Shown here one piece after another: positions 56,181-64,000 of a DNA stretch of 64,000 bases. The notes beneath the pieces are model-generated. The model was not told the origin of the DNA, did no database searches, and saw only the letters and a program-made list of their open reading frames with translations. The translations under genes were made by a program, and so were the position numbers. This DNA comes from an uncultured Paracoccaceae bacterium (GTDB taxonomy: Bacteria > Pseudomonadota > Alphaproteobacteria > Rhodobacterales > Rhodobacteraceae): assembly GCA_947500825.1 (NCBI GenBank), contig CANMTR010000005.1, positions 62,001 through 126,000 of the forward strand, written 5' to 3'. Within the stretch, counting starts at the first letter, position 1. Each line of letters begins with the position of its first letter.

Positions 56181-56481
56181 GTCGGTCCAGTCCTTTGCAA
56201 TACTCGTACGGTCCGAGCGGGCAAGGCCCGGACAAGCGACGTGCCTTGGTATCATGTGGATGTCGCCCCGGCATAGGCCGGTTAGCGCAATCGCTCGACT
56301 TTAACGCAATCAGGTGGCGGAAGACGGGCGGATTTAAGGCGCAGGAAAGGATTTCGGGGTTTTCTGTTCGGCGAAGGATACCTGCAGAACGCCCCCCTCG
56401 CGCCCGGTGGATCGCCCGCCGGGAAAGGCCGGGGAGCCGCCCCTGCGGCGAGGGTGTCTCCCGGTGGAACGAGGACGTGAC
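56181..56481. promoter_or_regulatory. pckA-chvI divergent control region with two TTAGCGCAATC-type repeats
   Basis: TTAGCGCAATC (56282-56292) and TTAACGCAATC (56301-56311) are direct repeats 19 bases apart (nearly two helical turns). With the central GCGC and TTA arm, the first resembles one and a half arms of a LacI-family operator (TTAGCGCTAA), as used by the PckR/CceR regulators of central carbon metabolism that act on pckA. Regulator identity is inference. Neighbouring AT-rich bases (GGATTTAAGG at 56331-56340) could hold a promoter, but I cannot define boxes with confidence. Confidence 0.5.
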
Positions 56482-57183
56482 ATGTCGAGAATAGCGCTGG
56501 TCGACGACGACCGGAACATCCTGACCTCGGTGTCGATGACGCTGGAGGCCGAGGGGTTCGAGGTCGAGACCTACAGCGACGGCCAGCAGGCGCTCGACGC
56601 CTTCGGGCGCCGGATGCCCGACATGGCCGTCTTCGACATAAAGATGCCGCGGATGGACGGGATGGACCTGCTGAGCCGGGTGCGGCAGCGCACCTCGATG
56701 CCGGTGATCTTCCTCACCTCGAAGGACCACGAGATCGACGAGGTCCTGGGGCTGCGGATGGGGGCGGACGACTACGTCAAGAAGCCGTTCTCCCAGAGGC
56801 TGCTGGTGGAGCGCATCCGCGCGCTCCTGCGCCGCCAGGAGGTGCTGGGGGGCGATGAGCCCACGGCCGCCGAATCCGCCCAGACGATGGTGCGCGGGCA
56901 TCTCAGCATGGACCCGGCGCGCCATGCCGTCCTGTGGAAGGGCGCGCCGGTCGCGCTGACGGTGACCGAGTTCCTGCTGCTGCAGACGCTCGCCCAGCGC
57001 CCCGGCTTCGTGAAGAGCCGCGACCAGCTCATGGACGTGGCCTACGACGATCAGGTCTACGTGGACGACCGCACCATCGACAGCCACATCAAGCGGCTTC
57101 GCAAGAAGATGCGCGCGGCCGACGCGGAGTTCGCGGCGATCGAGACGCTTTACGGCATCGGCTACCGCTACAACGAGGCGTGA
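56482..57183 (+). CDS. chvI: Response regulator ChvI
   Basis: An OmpR-type regulator (233 residues). Receiver: acidic pocket in ALVDDDRN, phospho-Asp52 in AVFDIKMP, Thr in [10 protein letters not shown], Lys in DDYVKKPF. The C-terminal winged helix (about 135-230) has [20 protein letters not shown] and [17 protein letters not shown], ending GIGYRYNEA. It forms a pair with chvG 5 bases downstream. ChvI controls envelope, acid and host-adaptation genes in alphaproteobacteria. Start ATG 56482, with GAGGA upstream. Confidence 0.96.
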   Translation: MSRIALVDDDRNILTSVSMTLEAEGFEVETYSDGQQALDAFGRRMPDMAVFDIKMPRMDGMDLLSRVRQRTSMPVIFLTSKDHEIDEVLGLRMGADDYVKKPFSQRLLVERIRALLRRQEVLGGDEPTAAESAQTMVRGHLSMDPARHAVLWKGAPVALTVTEFLLLQTLAQRPGFVKSRDQLMDVAYDDQVYVDDRTIDSHIKRLRKKMRAADAEFAAIETLYGIGYRYNEA

Positions 57184-57188
57184 GCGAC

Positions 57189-58760
57189 ATGGCCCTGGTC
57201 TCCGGAACGGAGGCGCCGCCGCGGCATCGCCCCCGCATCCGGTGGGAGGGCTCGCCGCTCGCGCGCCGGATCGTCGCCCTCAATCTCGTCGCGATCCTCG
57301 CGCTCGCGGTGGGGATGCTGGTGCTGAACCCGTTCCGCGACGCCCTCGTCCTCCAGCGCGAAAGGGCCCTCGTCGCCGAGGCCGAGCTGGTCGCGGACGT
57401 GGTCGAGGCGTCCTGGGACGGGCGCGCCGACCCCTCGGCCATCCTGGCCGAGCTGGACCTGGCCGGGCCGTCGGTGGCCTTCGTCTTCGACGGGGAGGGG
57501 CGGCTCCTGGGCACGACCCGCGGGAGAGGGGACGCCGCCGCACCCCGGGCCACGGGCCTGGGGGTGCCGCCGCGCCGTTCGCTGGTGGCGGACCTCGTCG
57601 ACCGCGTCAGCGCCCTCCCGTGGCCGGCCCCCGGAGACGGGGGGACGGCGCCGCTGGCCGAGCGGCTGGTCGCGCGCGGCCTCGCCGGCGCGACGGCGGT
57701 GGAGACGGGCCTCGTGCGCGACGGCGGCGCCGTCTTCGCCGTGGCGACGCCGGTGGAGATCGGGGGGCGGGTGGCCGGCGCGGTGGCCCTGACCTCGGGG
57801 GCGGGCGAGATCGACGCGCTCCTGCGTGGCCAGACGGCCCGCCTGCTGGAGCTGGTCGCCCTGGCGGTGATCGTGTCCGTGGCCTTGAGCCTGTGCCTCG
57901 CCGCGACGGTCGCGGCCCCCCTGTCGGCGCTGGCAGCCGCGGCACGGGAGGGCCGGGCGCGGGACGCGGGACGCGTGGACATCCCCGACCTCTCGGCCCG
58001 GCGCGACGAGATCGGGCGCCTGTCGGTGGCCCTGCGCGGCATGGTCGGCGCGCTCTACGACCGGATCGACGCCAACGAGCAGTTCGCCGCGGATGTCGCC
58101 CACGAGATCAGGAACCCGCTCGCCTCCCTGCGCTCGGCCGTGGGCACCCTGCGGCGGGTGGAGGAGGCGGGACGCCGTACCCGCCTTCTGGACGTGATCG
58201 AGCACGACGTGCGCAGGCTCGACCGGCTCCTGGGCGACATCTCCGACGCCTCGCGGCTCGACCGGGAGCTGGTCCGCGCCGAGGAGGAGACGTTCGACGT
58301 GGCCGCGCTCCTGTCGGGTCTCGTCGCCCATCACGGGGCCGAGGCGCGCACGCGGGGCATCTCCGTCTCGGCCGAGCTGCCGGAGGGGGGCCTGGAGATC
58401 ACCGGGCTGGAGGGGCGGCTGGCGCAGGTCTTCGTCAACCTCGTGACCAACGCGGTGTCGTTCTGCGGCCCCGGCGACGCGGTGAAGGTGCGCGCCGCGC
58501 GCCGGCCGCGCGCGGTCGAGATCACGGTGGAGGATACCGGCCCCGGCATCCCCGAGGCGGCGCTGGAGCGGATCTTCGAGCGGTTCTACTCGGAGCGCCC
58601 GGAGGGGCAGTTCGGCAACAATTCGGGGCTGGGCCTGGCGATCGCGCGCCAGATCGTGGAGGCGCACGGAGGCCGCATCCGGGCCGAGAACGTCGCGGGG
58701 CGGGCGACGGACGGTGGTGGTGCCGCCGGCGCCCGCTTCGTGGTAACCCTGCCCGCATGA
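57189..58760 (+). CDS. chvG: Sensor histidine kinase ChvG
   Basis: A membrane kinase (523 residues). The first helix is IVALNLVAILALAVGMLVLN (about 29-48), then comes a periplasmic sensor domain of about 180 residues, a second helix (LVALAVIVSVALSLCLAATV, about 222-241) and a HAMP linker. The phospho-His is His305 in ADVAHEIRNPLASLRS. The N box (FVNLVTNAVSF), DTGPGIPE and GNNSGLGLAIARQIVEAHGG of the ATPase domain follow. The periplasmic segment is where ExoR-like inhibitors bind in relatives. It overlaps hprK by ATGA. Confidence 0.95.
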   Translation: MALVSGTEAPPRHRPRIRWEGSPLARRIVALNLVAILALAVGMLVLNPFRDALVLQRERALVAEAELVADVVEASWDGRADPSAILAELDLAGPSVAFVFDGEGRLLGTTRGRGDAAAPRATGLGVPPRRSLVADLVDRVSALPWPAPGDGGTAPLAERLVARGLAGATAVETGLVRDGGAVFAVATPVEIGGRVAGAVALTSGAGEIDALLRGQTARLLELVALAVIVSVALSLCLAATVAAPLSALAAAAREGRARDAGRVDIPDLSARRDEIGRLSVALRGMVGALYDRIDANEQFAADVAHEIRNPLASLRSAVGTLRRVEEAGRRTRLLDVIEHDVRRLDRLLGDISDASRLDRELVRAEEETFDVAALLSGLVAHHGAEARTRGISVSAELPEGGLEITGLEGRLAQVFVNLVTNAVSFCGPGDAVKVRAARRPRAVEITVEDTGPGIPEAALERIFERFYSERPEGQFGNNSGLGLAIARQIVEAHGGRIRAENVAGRATDGGGAAGARFVVTLPA

Positions 58761-59188
58761 GCGGCCCCGTCCAAACCCTCCATGCCAGCGCCGTCGCCCT
58801 GTGGGGTCGCGGGGTGCTGGTGCGGGGCGCGTCGGGGCGCGGCAAGTCGGCCGTCGCGCTGGGCCTGATGGCGCGGGGCGGGGCGCTTGTGGCCGATGAC
58901 CGCACCCGCCTTTGCTTGCGCGGCGCGCGGGTGCTGATATGGGCGCCCCGCGCGATCCTGGGGCTGGTGGAGGCACGGGGCATCGGCCTGCTGCGGGCCG
59001 ACCCGGCGCCGCCCACGCCGCTCTGGGCGGTGGTGGACCTCGACGCGGAGGAGGCGGAGCGGCTGCCGCCGCCGCGGACATGCGACATTCTCGGGCACCC
59101 GTTCCCCCTCGTCAGGGGGCGCGGCAATCCCGATCTGGTGGACGGGATCGTGCAATGGGCCCGAAGCGGGGACAGGATCGCACCATGA
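58757..59188 (+). CDS. hprK: Shortened HPr kinase/phosphorylase
   Basis: A 143-residue protein that holds only the kinase core of HPr(Ser) kinase. Walker A is RGASGRGKSAVAL near 23-35, followed by LVADDRTRLCLRGARVLIWA. GLVEARGIGLL near 68-78 is the HprK signature region. The N-terminal domain of Firmicutes HprK (total about 310 residues) is missing, as usual in alphaproteobacteria. The target Ser46 is present in the HPr encoded 1.3 kb downstream. The gene is ATGA-joined on both sides (chvG, rapZ). Confidence 0.9.
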   Translation: MSGPVQTLHASAVALWGRGVLVRGASGRGKSAVALGLMARGGALVADDRTRLCLRGARVLIWAPRAILGLVEARGIGLLRADPAPPTPLWAVVDLDAEEAERLPPPRTCDILGHPFPLVRGRGNPDLVDGIVQWARSGDRIAP

Positions 59189-60093
59189 GCCAGGCCAATC
59201 GCAGCCAGATACACGTGATCCTCGTGACCGGACCGTCGGGCGCGGGGCGCACCACGGCGCTGCGCGCGCTGGAGGACATGGGCGTCGAGGCGATCGACAA
59301 CCTGCCCCTGTCGCTGATCGACCGCCTCCTGTCGGAGGGGGGCACGGGCCCGGTCGCGCTGGGCGTGGACGCGCGCAACCGCGACTTCTCGGCGGACGGC
59401 CTGCTCGGCCTCGCGGACCGGCTGGCCGCCGATCCGGGGGTGGAGCTGGACCTCGTGTATCTCGACGCCCGGCCCGAGATCCTGGTCAACCGCTTCTCCG
59501 AGACGCGGCGGCGCCACCCCCTCGCGGGGACCGACACGCCCAGTGCGGGCATCGACCGCGAGGTCGAGCTGCTGGCGCCGATCCGCGACCGGGCGGGGGT
59601 GCTGATCGACACGTCCGACCTGTCGCCCCACACGCTCAGGGACGAGGTTGCGCGGCTCTTCGGGCGCGAGGGCGGGCAGGGGCTGACCGTGTCGGTCCAG
59701 TCCTTCTCCTACAAGCGCGGGCTGCCGCTGGGGGCGGACATGGTGCTCGACGTGCGGTTCCTGCGCAATCCGCACTGGGAGCCGGACCTGCGCCGCCGCA
59801 CGGGGCAGGACCCCGAGGTGGCCGCCTACGTGGCGGGGGACGACCGCTTCGAGGGCGCGACGGCGCGGATGGTCGAGCTGGTCCTGTCGCTGCTGCCCGC
59901 CTTCGCGGCGGAGGGCAAGGCGCACCTGACCGTGGCGTTCGGGTGCACCGGGGGGCAACACCGGTCGGTCGCCGTCGCGGAACATGTCGCGAAGGCCCTT
60001 GCGGATCAGGGGTGGCGGGTGTCAATTCGACACAGGGAGCTTGAGCGGCGCGCTTCCGCGGCGCCGGGGACGAGCGGGAGTGCTGCGCCGTGA
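59185..60093 (+). CDS. rapZ: RNase adapter RapZ
   Basis: A nucleotide-binding protein (302 residues) of the YvcJ/RapZ family, linking sRNA turnover or cell-wall amino-sugar sensing to the PTS-Ntr. The P-loop is VTGPSGAGRTTALRALED (15-32), with Arg in the place of the usual Lys, as is normal in this branch. GVDARNRDF and RPEILVNRFSETRRRHPLA belong to the first half. The C-terminal domain has SFSYKRGLPLGADMVLDVRF and FGCTGGQHRSVAVAEHVA. Overlaps hprK and manX genes. Confidence 0.94.
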   Translation: MSQANRSQIHVILVTGPSGAGRTTALRALEDMGVEAIDNLPLSLIDRLLSEGGTGPVALGVDARNRDFSADGLLGLADRLAADPGVELDLVYLDARPEILVNRFSETRRRHPLAGTDTPSAGIDREVELLAPIRDRAGVLIDTSDLSPHTLRDEVARLFGREGGQGLTVSVQSFSYKRGLPLGADMVLDVRFLRNPHWEPDLRRRTGQDPEVAAYVAGDDRFEGATARMVELVLSLLPAFAAEGKAHLTVAFGCTGGQHRSVAVAEHVAKALADQGWRVSIRHRELERRASAAPGTSGSAAP

Positions 60094-60509
60094 TCGGCAT
60101 CGTCATCGTGGCCCATGGGGGCCTTGCCCGCGAATTTCTTGCGGCGGTCGAGCACGTGGTCGGCCGCCAGACGGGAATCCGTGCGGTCTCGATAGAGCCC
60201 GAATGCGACAGGGCCATGAAACAGGCCGAGATCTGCGCCGCCGCCGACGCGGTGGACGACGGCACGGGCGTGATCGTGGCCACCGACATGTTCGGCGGAT
60301 CGCCCTCCAACCTGAGCCTGCGCGCCTGTTCGCCCGACAACCGGCGGATCGTCTATGGAGCCAACCTGCCGATGCTGATCAAGCTGGCGAAGTCGCGTCA
60401 CCTGCAGGTGGGGGAGGCCGTCAACTCGGCGCTGATGGCGGGGCGCAAGTACCTCGACACGATGTCGAAGCCCGCGCCCGAGCTCAAGATCGCCAGCGGG
60501 CAGCACTGA
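60090..60509 (+). CDS. PTS EIIA component, mannose type
   Basis: A 139-residue EIIA-Man domain protein. The phospho-His is His9 in IVIVAHGGLARE. ATDMFGGSPSNLSLRA near 69-84 is the family's second motif. No EIIB, EIIC or EIID permease genes follow, so it acts as a regulatory phosphate acceptor in the PTS-Ntr relay (PtsP to HPr to this EIIA), not in sugar uptake. The GTG start overlaps the rapZ stop (GTGA). The HPr gene follows after 4 bases. Confidence 0.94.
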   Translation: MIGIVIVAHGGLAREFLAAVEHVVGRQTGIRAVSIEPECDRAMKQAEICAAADAVDDGTGVIVATDMFGGSPSNLSLRACSPDNRRIVYGANLPMLIKLAKSRHLQVGEAVNSALMAGRKYLDTMSKPAPELKIASGQH

Positions 60510-60513
60510 TCGC

Positions 60514-60783
60514 ATGACCCTCCGGCACCTGAAGATCGTCAACGAGAAGGGCCTGCACGCCCGCGCCTCCGCCAAGCTGGTGGAGGTGGTCGAGGCCCAC
60601 GACGCCGACGCGGATGTGCGCCACGACGGGCAATCCGCCTCGGGCGACAGCATCATGGGGCTGTTGATGCTGGCCGCCCATCGCGGCTCGACCATCGAGG
60701 TGGAGACCTCGGGCGCCGAGGCCGAGGCGCTCGCCGACGCGCTGGAGGCGCTCGTCGCCGGCCGCTTCGGCGAGGACATGTAG
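60514..60783 (+). CDS. Phosphocarrier protein HPr
   Basis: HPr (89 residues). The PEP-dependent phosphorylation site is His15 in EKGLHARASAK, and the regulatory serine is Ser46 in SGDSIMGLLML, suited to the nearby HPr kinase. It takes phosphate from PtsP (encoded at 36.6-38.8 kb) and gives it to the EIIA encoded just upstream. It is the last gene of the chvI-chvG-hprK-rapZ-manX-HPr run. A DedA gene begins 72 bases later. Confidence 0.96.
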   Translation: MTLRHLKIVNEKGLHARASAKLVEVVEAHDADADVRHDGQSASGDSIMGLLMLAAHRGSTIEVETSGAEAEALADALEALVAGRFGEDM

Positions 60784-60854
60784 CACAAGGCCCCCCGGGG
60801 GCGTGGAACGATGGGCGCCGCCGCCGGTTGGCCCGCGACGACGAGGGAGCGCGC

Positions 60855-61502
60855 ATGTTCGACTGGATTTCCGGCATCATCGACCAGATGGGATACGCCG
60901 GCATCGCGTTCCTCATGTTCGCGGAGAACGCGTTTCCGCCGATCCCGTCGGAATTGATCATGCCGCTCGCGGGCTTCAACGCCGCGCGGGGCTCGATGAA
61001 CGTGTGGGGCGTTCTGGCGGCGGGCGTGATCGGGTCGCTCGCCGGCGCCCTCCTGTGGTACTGGATCGGGCGCAAGGTGAAGGCGCGGCGCATCCGGCGC
61101 CTGGCCGCCCGCCACGGTCGCTGGCTCACCGTGAGCCCCGAGGAGTTCGACCGCGCCCAGGACTGGTTCGACCGCCACGGCGGCATGGCGGTCTTCGTCG
61201 GGCGCCTGATCCCCACGATCCGCACCTTCATCTCGGTGCCCGCGGGGCTCATGCCCATGCCGCTGGGCACGTTCATGGCCTATACCTGCCTCGGGACGAC
61301 GCTCTGGACGGCGTTTCTCACCGGGGCGGGGTACCTTCTCGAAAGCCAGTACGAGCGGGTGCAGGCGTGGCTGAACCCCGTCTCCACCGCGGTCGTGGTG
61401 GGGATCGCGGGGTTCTACCTGTGGCGTGTGGCGACCTATCGCAGCCGGGTGCCGGAGCCCCCGGAGGATCAGCGCGTGGGCACCGGCTCGTCGCCGCGGT
61501 AG
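60855..61502 (+). CDS. DedA family membrane protein
   Basis: A 215-residue membrane protein of the DedA/SNARE-associated (VTT) family, undecaprenyl-phosphate or phospholipid flippase-like in better-known members. Motifs: FAENAFPPIPSELIMPLAGF near 23-42 (re-entrant loop with acidic Glu) and GRLIPTIRTFISVPAGLMPM near 110-129 (second re-entrant loop with Arg). Four to five helices. Start ATG 60855 with GAGGGAG upstream. Its last 34 bases overlap the 3' end of the converging hbd gene. Confidence 0.93.
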   Translation: MFDWISGIIDQMGYAGIAFLMFAENAFPPIPSELIMPLAGFNAARGSMNVWGVLAAGVIGSLAGALLWYWIGRKVKARRIRRLAARHGRWLTVSPEEFDRAQDWFDRHGGMAVFVGRLIPTIRTFISVPAGLMPMPLGTFMAYTCLGTTLWTAFLTGAGYLLESQYERVQAWLNPVSTAVVVGIAGFYLWRVATYRSRVPEPPEDQRVGTGSSPR

Positions 61503-62344
61503 TCGTAGAAGCCGCGACCCGACTTGCGGCCCAGCCACCCGGCCTCGACGTATTTCGTCAGGAGCGGGCAGGGCCGGTACTTGGTGTCGGCGAGCCCGTC
61601 GTGGAGCACGTTCATGATCGCGAGGCAGGTGTCGAGCCCGATGAAGTCCGCGAGTTCCAGCGGCCCCATCGGGTGGTTCGTGCCTAGGCGCATGGCCTTG
61701 TCGATGGAGCGCACGCTGCCCACTCCCTCGTAGAGGACGTAGACCGCCTCGTTGATCATCGGCATCAGGATGCGGTTGACGATGAAGGCGGGGAAATCCT
61801 CGGCGGTGGAGGCGGTCTTGCCCAGCTTCTCCACCACGCCCAGCATCGCCTCGAACGTCTCCTCGTCGGTGGCGATCCCGCGGATCAGCTCCACCAGGCT
61901 CATCACCGGGACCGGGTTCATGAAGTGGAAGCCCATGAACTTCTCGGGACGGTCGGTCTTGGAGGCGAGCCGGGTGATGGAGATGGAGGAGGTGTTGGAG
62001 GTCAGGATCGTGTCGGCCTTGAGCGACGGCACCAGGTCCTTGAAGATCGCCTCCTTGACCTCCTCGCGCTCCGTCGCGGCCTCGATCACCAGATCGGTCT
62101 GGCCCAGGTCGGTCAGGGTGCTGGTCGTCGAGAGCCGCGACATGGCCCCGTCGCGATCCTCGGCCGAGATCTTCTCGCGCGAGACCTGACGGTCCATGTT
62201 GCCGCGGACGGTGTCGAGAGCGCGGCCCAGCGCCGCCTCGTCCACGTCATTGAGGAGGACGTCGTAGCCCGCCAGCGCGAAGACATGGCAAATGCCCAAG
62301 CCCATCTGGCCCGCGCCGATGACGCCGATCGTCTTGATGTCCAT
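61469..62344 (-). CDS. 3-hydroxybutyryl-CoA dehydrogenase
   Basis: NAD(P)-dependent 3-hydroxyacyl-CoA dehydrogenase (291 residues). The cofactor loop is [18 protein letters not shown] at 6-23. The catalytic segment [16 protein letters not shown], with His, is near 142-157, and the dimer domain has [20 protein letters not shown]. It ends [11 protein letters not shown]. It lies downstream of etfBA on the same strand with 145 bases between, a pairing common in alphaproteobacteria, and serves butanoyl/PHB metabolism. Its 3' end overlaps dedA. Confidence 0.95.
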   Translation of the reverse strand: MDIKTIGVIGAGQMGLGICHVFALAGYDVLLNDVDEAALGRALDTVRGNMDRQVSREKISAEDRDGAMSRLSTTSTLTDLGQTDLVIEAATEREEVKEAIFKDLVPSLKADTILTSNTSSISITRLASKTDRPEKFMGFHFMNPVPVMSLVELIRGIATDEETFEAMLGVVEKLGKTASTAEDFPAFIVNRILMPMINEAVYVLYEGVGSVRSIDKAMRLGTNHPMGPLELADFIGLDTCLAIMNVLHDGLADTKYRPCPLLTKYVEAGWLGRKSGRGFYDYRGDEPVPTR

Positions 62345-62443
62345 CCGCCGATCTCTCCGTCCATGTTCGTGACGCGGCGACCATAGGCAGGGGCCCCGCG
62401 GCGATGCAAGGCGGGAACGGGATCGCCCCCCGGGGTCGCGAAA

Positions 62444-62467
62444 CGGCCGGCCCCGGGGGGCCGGCCG
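62444..62467 (-). terminator. GC-rich hairpin after etfA
   Basis: CGGCCGGCC (62444-62452) pairs with GGCCGGCCG (62459-62467), with CC/GG extending the stem into the loop. On the minus strand it lies 22 bases after the etfA stop and is followed by GTTTCG, so the T tract is very short. It separates etfBA from the hbd gene, which may still be reached by read-through. Confidence 0.5.
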
Positions 62468-62489
62468 CGCGTTCGCGTCCGTGCGCGGT

Positions 62490-63416
62490 TCAGACCTTCC
62501 GGGTCAGTTCGGGCACGGCCTCGAAGATGTCCGCGACGAGGCCGTAGTCGGCGACCTGGAAGATCGGGGCCTCCTCGTCCTTGTTGATGGCGACGATGAC
62601 CTTGCTGTCCTTCATCCCCGCGAGGTGCTGGATGGCGCCGGAGATGCCGCAGGCGATGTAGAGATCGGGGGCGACCACCTTGCCGGTCTGGCCCACCTGC
62701 CAGTCGTTCGGGGCGTAGCCCGAATCGACCGCCGCGCGGGAGGCGCCGATGGCCGCGCCGAGCTTGTCGGCCAGCTCCTCGATGATCTTGAAGTTCTCCT
62801 CCGAGCCGATGCCGCGGCCGCCGGAGACGACGATGCCCGCGCTGGTGAGGTCGGGGCGGTCGCTCTCGGCCACGTGGTCCTCGACCCATTCCGACAGGCC
62901 GGGGGCCTCGGCGGTGGCGACCTCCTCGACGGCGGCCTCGCCGCCCGCGGGGGCCGCGTCGAAGGTCGAGGTGCGGATCGACAGCACCTTCTTGGCATCC
63001 TTCGACTTCACGGTCTGGACCGCGTTGCCGGCATAGACCGGGCGCTCGAACGTGTCGGCGTCCACCACGCCCGAGACGTCGGTGATCACCATCACGTCCA
63101 GAAGGGCCGCGACGCGGGGCAGGATGTTCTTGGCATCCGTTGTCGCGGGCGCGGCGATGTGGTCGTAGTCGCCCGCGAGGGAGACCATGAGCGCGGCTGT
63201 AGGCTCGGCCAGGCGGTGGCCGTAGAGGTCGTCCTCGGCCACCAGCACCCTGGTCACGCCCTGGATCGTCGCGGCCTCCTTGGCGGCGTCGGCGGCGGTG
63301 GCGCCGGCGCACAGGACGGTGATCTCGCCCAGGTCCTTAAGGGCGGAGACCGCCTTGGCGGTGGCGTCCATCGACAGCGTGCCGTCGTTGACCTCGGCCA
63401 AAAGCAGAACGGCCAT
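62490..63416 (-). CDS. etfA: Electron transfer flavoprotein subunit alpha
   Basis: ETF alpha (308 residues), which binds the FAD and carries electrons from acyl-CoA dehydrogenases such as Mcd to the quinone pool through ETF-QO. The FAD domain signature is split over [20 protein letters not shown] and [20 protein letters not shown], then [20 protein letters not shown] and [19 protein letters not shown]. All are standard. The start ATG overlaps the etfB stop by one base (TGATG). Confidence 0.98.
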   Translation of the reverse strand: MAVLLLAEVNDGTLSMDATAKAVSALKDLGEITVLCAGATAADAAKEAATIQGVTRVLVAEDDLYGHRLAEPTAALMVSLAGDYDHIAAPATTDAKNILPRVAALLDVMVITDVSGVVDADTFERPVYAGNAVQTVKSKDAKKVLSIRTSTFDAAPAGGEAAVEEVATAEAPGLSEWVEDHVAESDRPDLTSAGIVVSGGRGIGSEENFKIIEELADKLGAAIGASRAAVDSGYAPNDWQVGQTGKVVAPDLYIACGISGAIQHLAGMKDSKVIVAINKDEEAPIFQVADYGLVADIFEAVPELTRKV

Positions 63417-64000
63417 CAGATCACCCCCTCTTGGTTGCGCAGCTTCTCCACGAGCTCGTCCACGGAGCCGACCATCATCCCCGCCTCGCGCTCGGGCGGC
63501 TCGGCGGTCTTGACCACCTCGAGCCGGGGCGAGACGTCGACGCCGTAATCCTCGGGCGTCTTCTCCTCGAGCGGCTTCTTCTTGGCCTTCATGATGTTGG
63601 GAAGCGAGGCGTAGCGCGGCTCATTGAGGCGCAGGTCCACCGACACGACCGCGGGCATCTTCACGCGGATCGACTGCATGCCGCCGTCGACCTCGCGCTT
63701 GACCGTGGCGTGCTCGCCGTCGATCTCGATCTTGGAGGCGAAGGTGGCCTGTGACCAGCCAAGGAGCGCCGACAGCATCTGGCCGGTGGCGTTCATGTCG
63801 TTGTCGATGGCCTGCTTGCCGCAGATCACCATGCCGGGCTGCTCCTCGTCGACCACCGCCTTGAGAAGCTTGGCCACCGCCAGCGGCTCGATGTCGCGGT
63901 GCACGTCGTCGGCGGCCACGATCAGGATCGCGCGGTCGGCGCCCATGGCCAGCGCGGTCCTGAGCGTTTCCTGGTTCTGCTTCACGCCGATCGAGACGGC
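63416..64000 (-). CDS. etfB: Electron transfer flavoprotein subunit beta (5' end outside the window)
   Basis: ETF beta, partial: the gene runs off the right edge, so the first 50 or so residues are missing. Visible parts are [59 protein letters not shown] (the family signature) and [20 protein letters not shown]-like strands, ending [14 protein letters not shown]. The stop overlaps the etfA start. It forms the ETF heterodimer with etfA. Confidence 0.97.
   Translation of the reverse strand, partial: AVSIGVKQNQETLRTALAMGADRAILIVAADDVHRDIEPLAVAKLLKAVVDEEQPGMVICGKQAIDNDMNATGQMLSALLGWSQATFASKIEIDGEHATVKREVDGGMQSIRVKMPAVVSVDLRLNEPRYASLPNIMKAKKKPLEEKTPEDYGVDVSPRLEVVKTAEPPEREAGMMVGSVDELVEKLRNQEGVI

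Overview
The window is GC-rich and densely coded. It reads as chromosome of an alphaproteobacterium of the Rhodobacteraceae/roseobacter type. This assignment is inferred from gene content and order: the ctaC-ctaB-small ORF-ctaG-ctaE-surf1-thrC-M16 peptidase block; the pckA | chvI-chvG-hprK-rapZ-manX-HPr block; a PntA with alpha1 and alpha2 fused; methylsuccinyl-CoA dehydrogenase of the ethylmalonyl-CoA pathway; and an ectoine-catabolism cluster. I saw no rRNA, tRNA, CRISPR array, phage, integrase or transposase.

Layout. Positions 1-4.2 kb are unusual: a short stretch of decayed genes (cpaB of a Tad pilus, a lytic transglycosylase, a class C beta-lactamase-like serine hydrolase) surrounds two small pilin genes and the intact scoAB genes. 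4.2-9.7 kb holds topA, dprA and tldD. 9.9-14.1 kb is the cytochrome c oxidase operon, leading into thrC, an M16 protease and an acetyltransferase. 17.4-19.6 kb carries a metallo-beta-lactamase-fold protein and an FAD oxidase. 19.6-23.0 kb is a polar amino-acid ABC transporter. 23-28.3 kb holds a TerB-like protein, an outer-membrane protein, rpiA, thiN, a DUF2842 protein, purA and a single-domain response regulator. 28.5-34.5 kb is the ectoine-degradation cluster, with doeA/doeB divergent from doeX-doeC-doeD. 34.5-42.1 kb carries a flavin reductase, a GNAT protein, an EcsC protein, ptsP and pntAB. 42.2-47.2 kb carries metG, an ImuA-like gene, rpsD and panC-panB. 47.6-52.5 kb carries a PAS-like protein after an AT-rich leader, a hydroxyacid dehydrogenase, an SH3 protein, mcd and a TauE-type exporter. 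52.6-54.5 kb is a large acidic, repetitive, secreted PRC-barrel protein. 54.6-60.8 kb is pckA and the ChvGI/PTS-Ntr regulatory block. The window ends with a DedA protein, hbd, etfA and a partial etfB.

How the genes work together. ptsP (enzyme I-Ntr), HPr and the mannose-type EIIA form a regulatory phosphorelay, with a shortened HPr kinase and RapZ beside it. This block adjoins ChvGI and pckA, which links envelope and carbon-state sensing to gluconeogenesis. scoAB, mcd, hbd and etfAB all serve acyl-CoA and C2/C4 metabolism. The doe cluster would turn ectoine into aspartate; no ectoine transporter is encoded nearby. The observations I rate highest are the PRC-barrel protein with 9-residue beta-type repeats, the decayed-gene cluster at the left edge, the M20-type deacetylase standing where DoeB is expected, and small control elements: a 12-codon upstream ORF and dyad before doeX, LacI-like half-site repeats before pckA/chvI, and an 11-bp triple repeat after panB.
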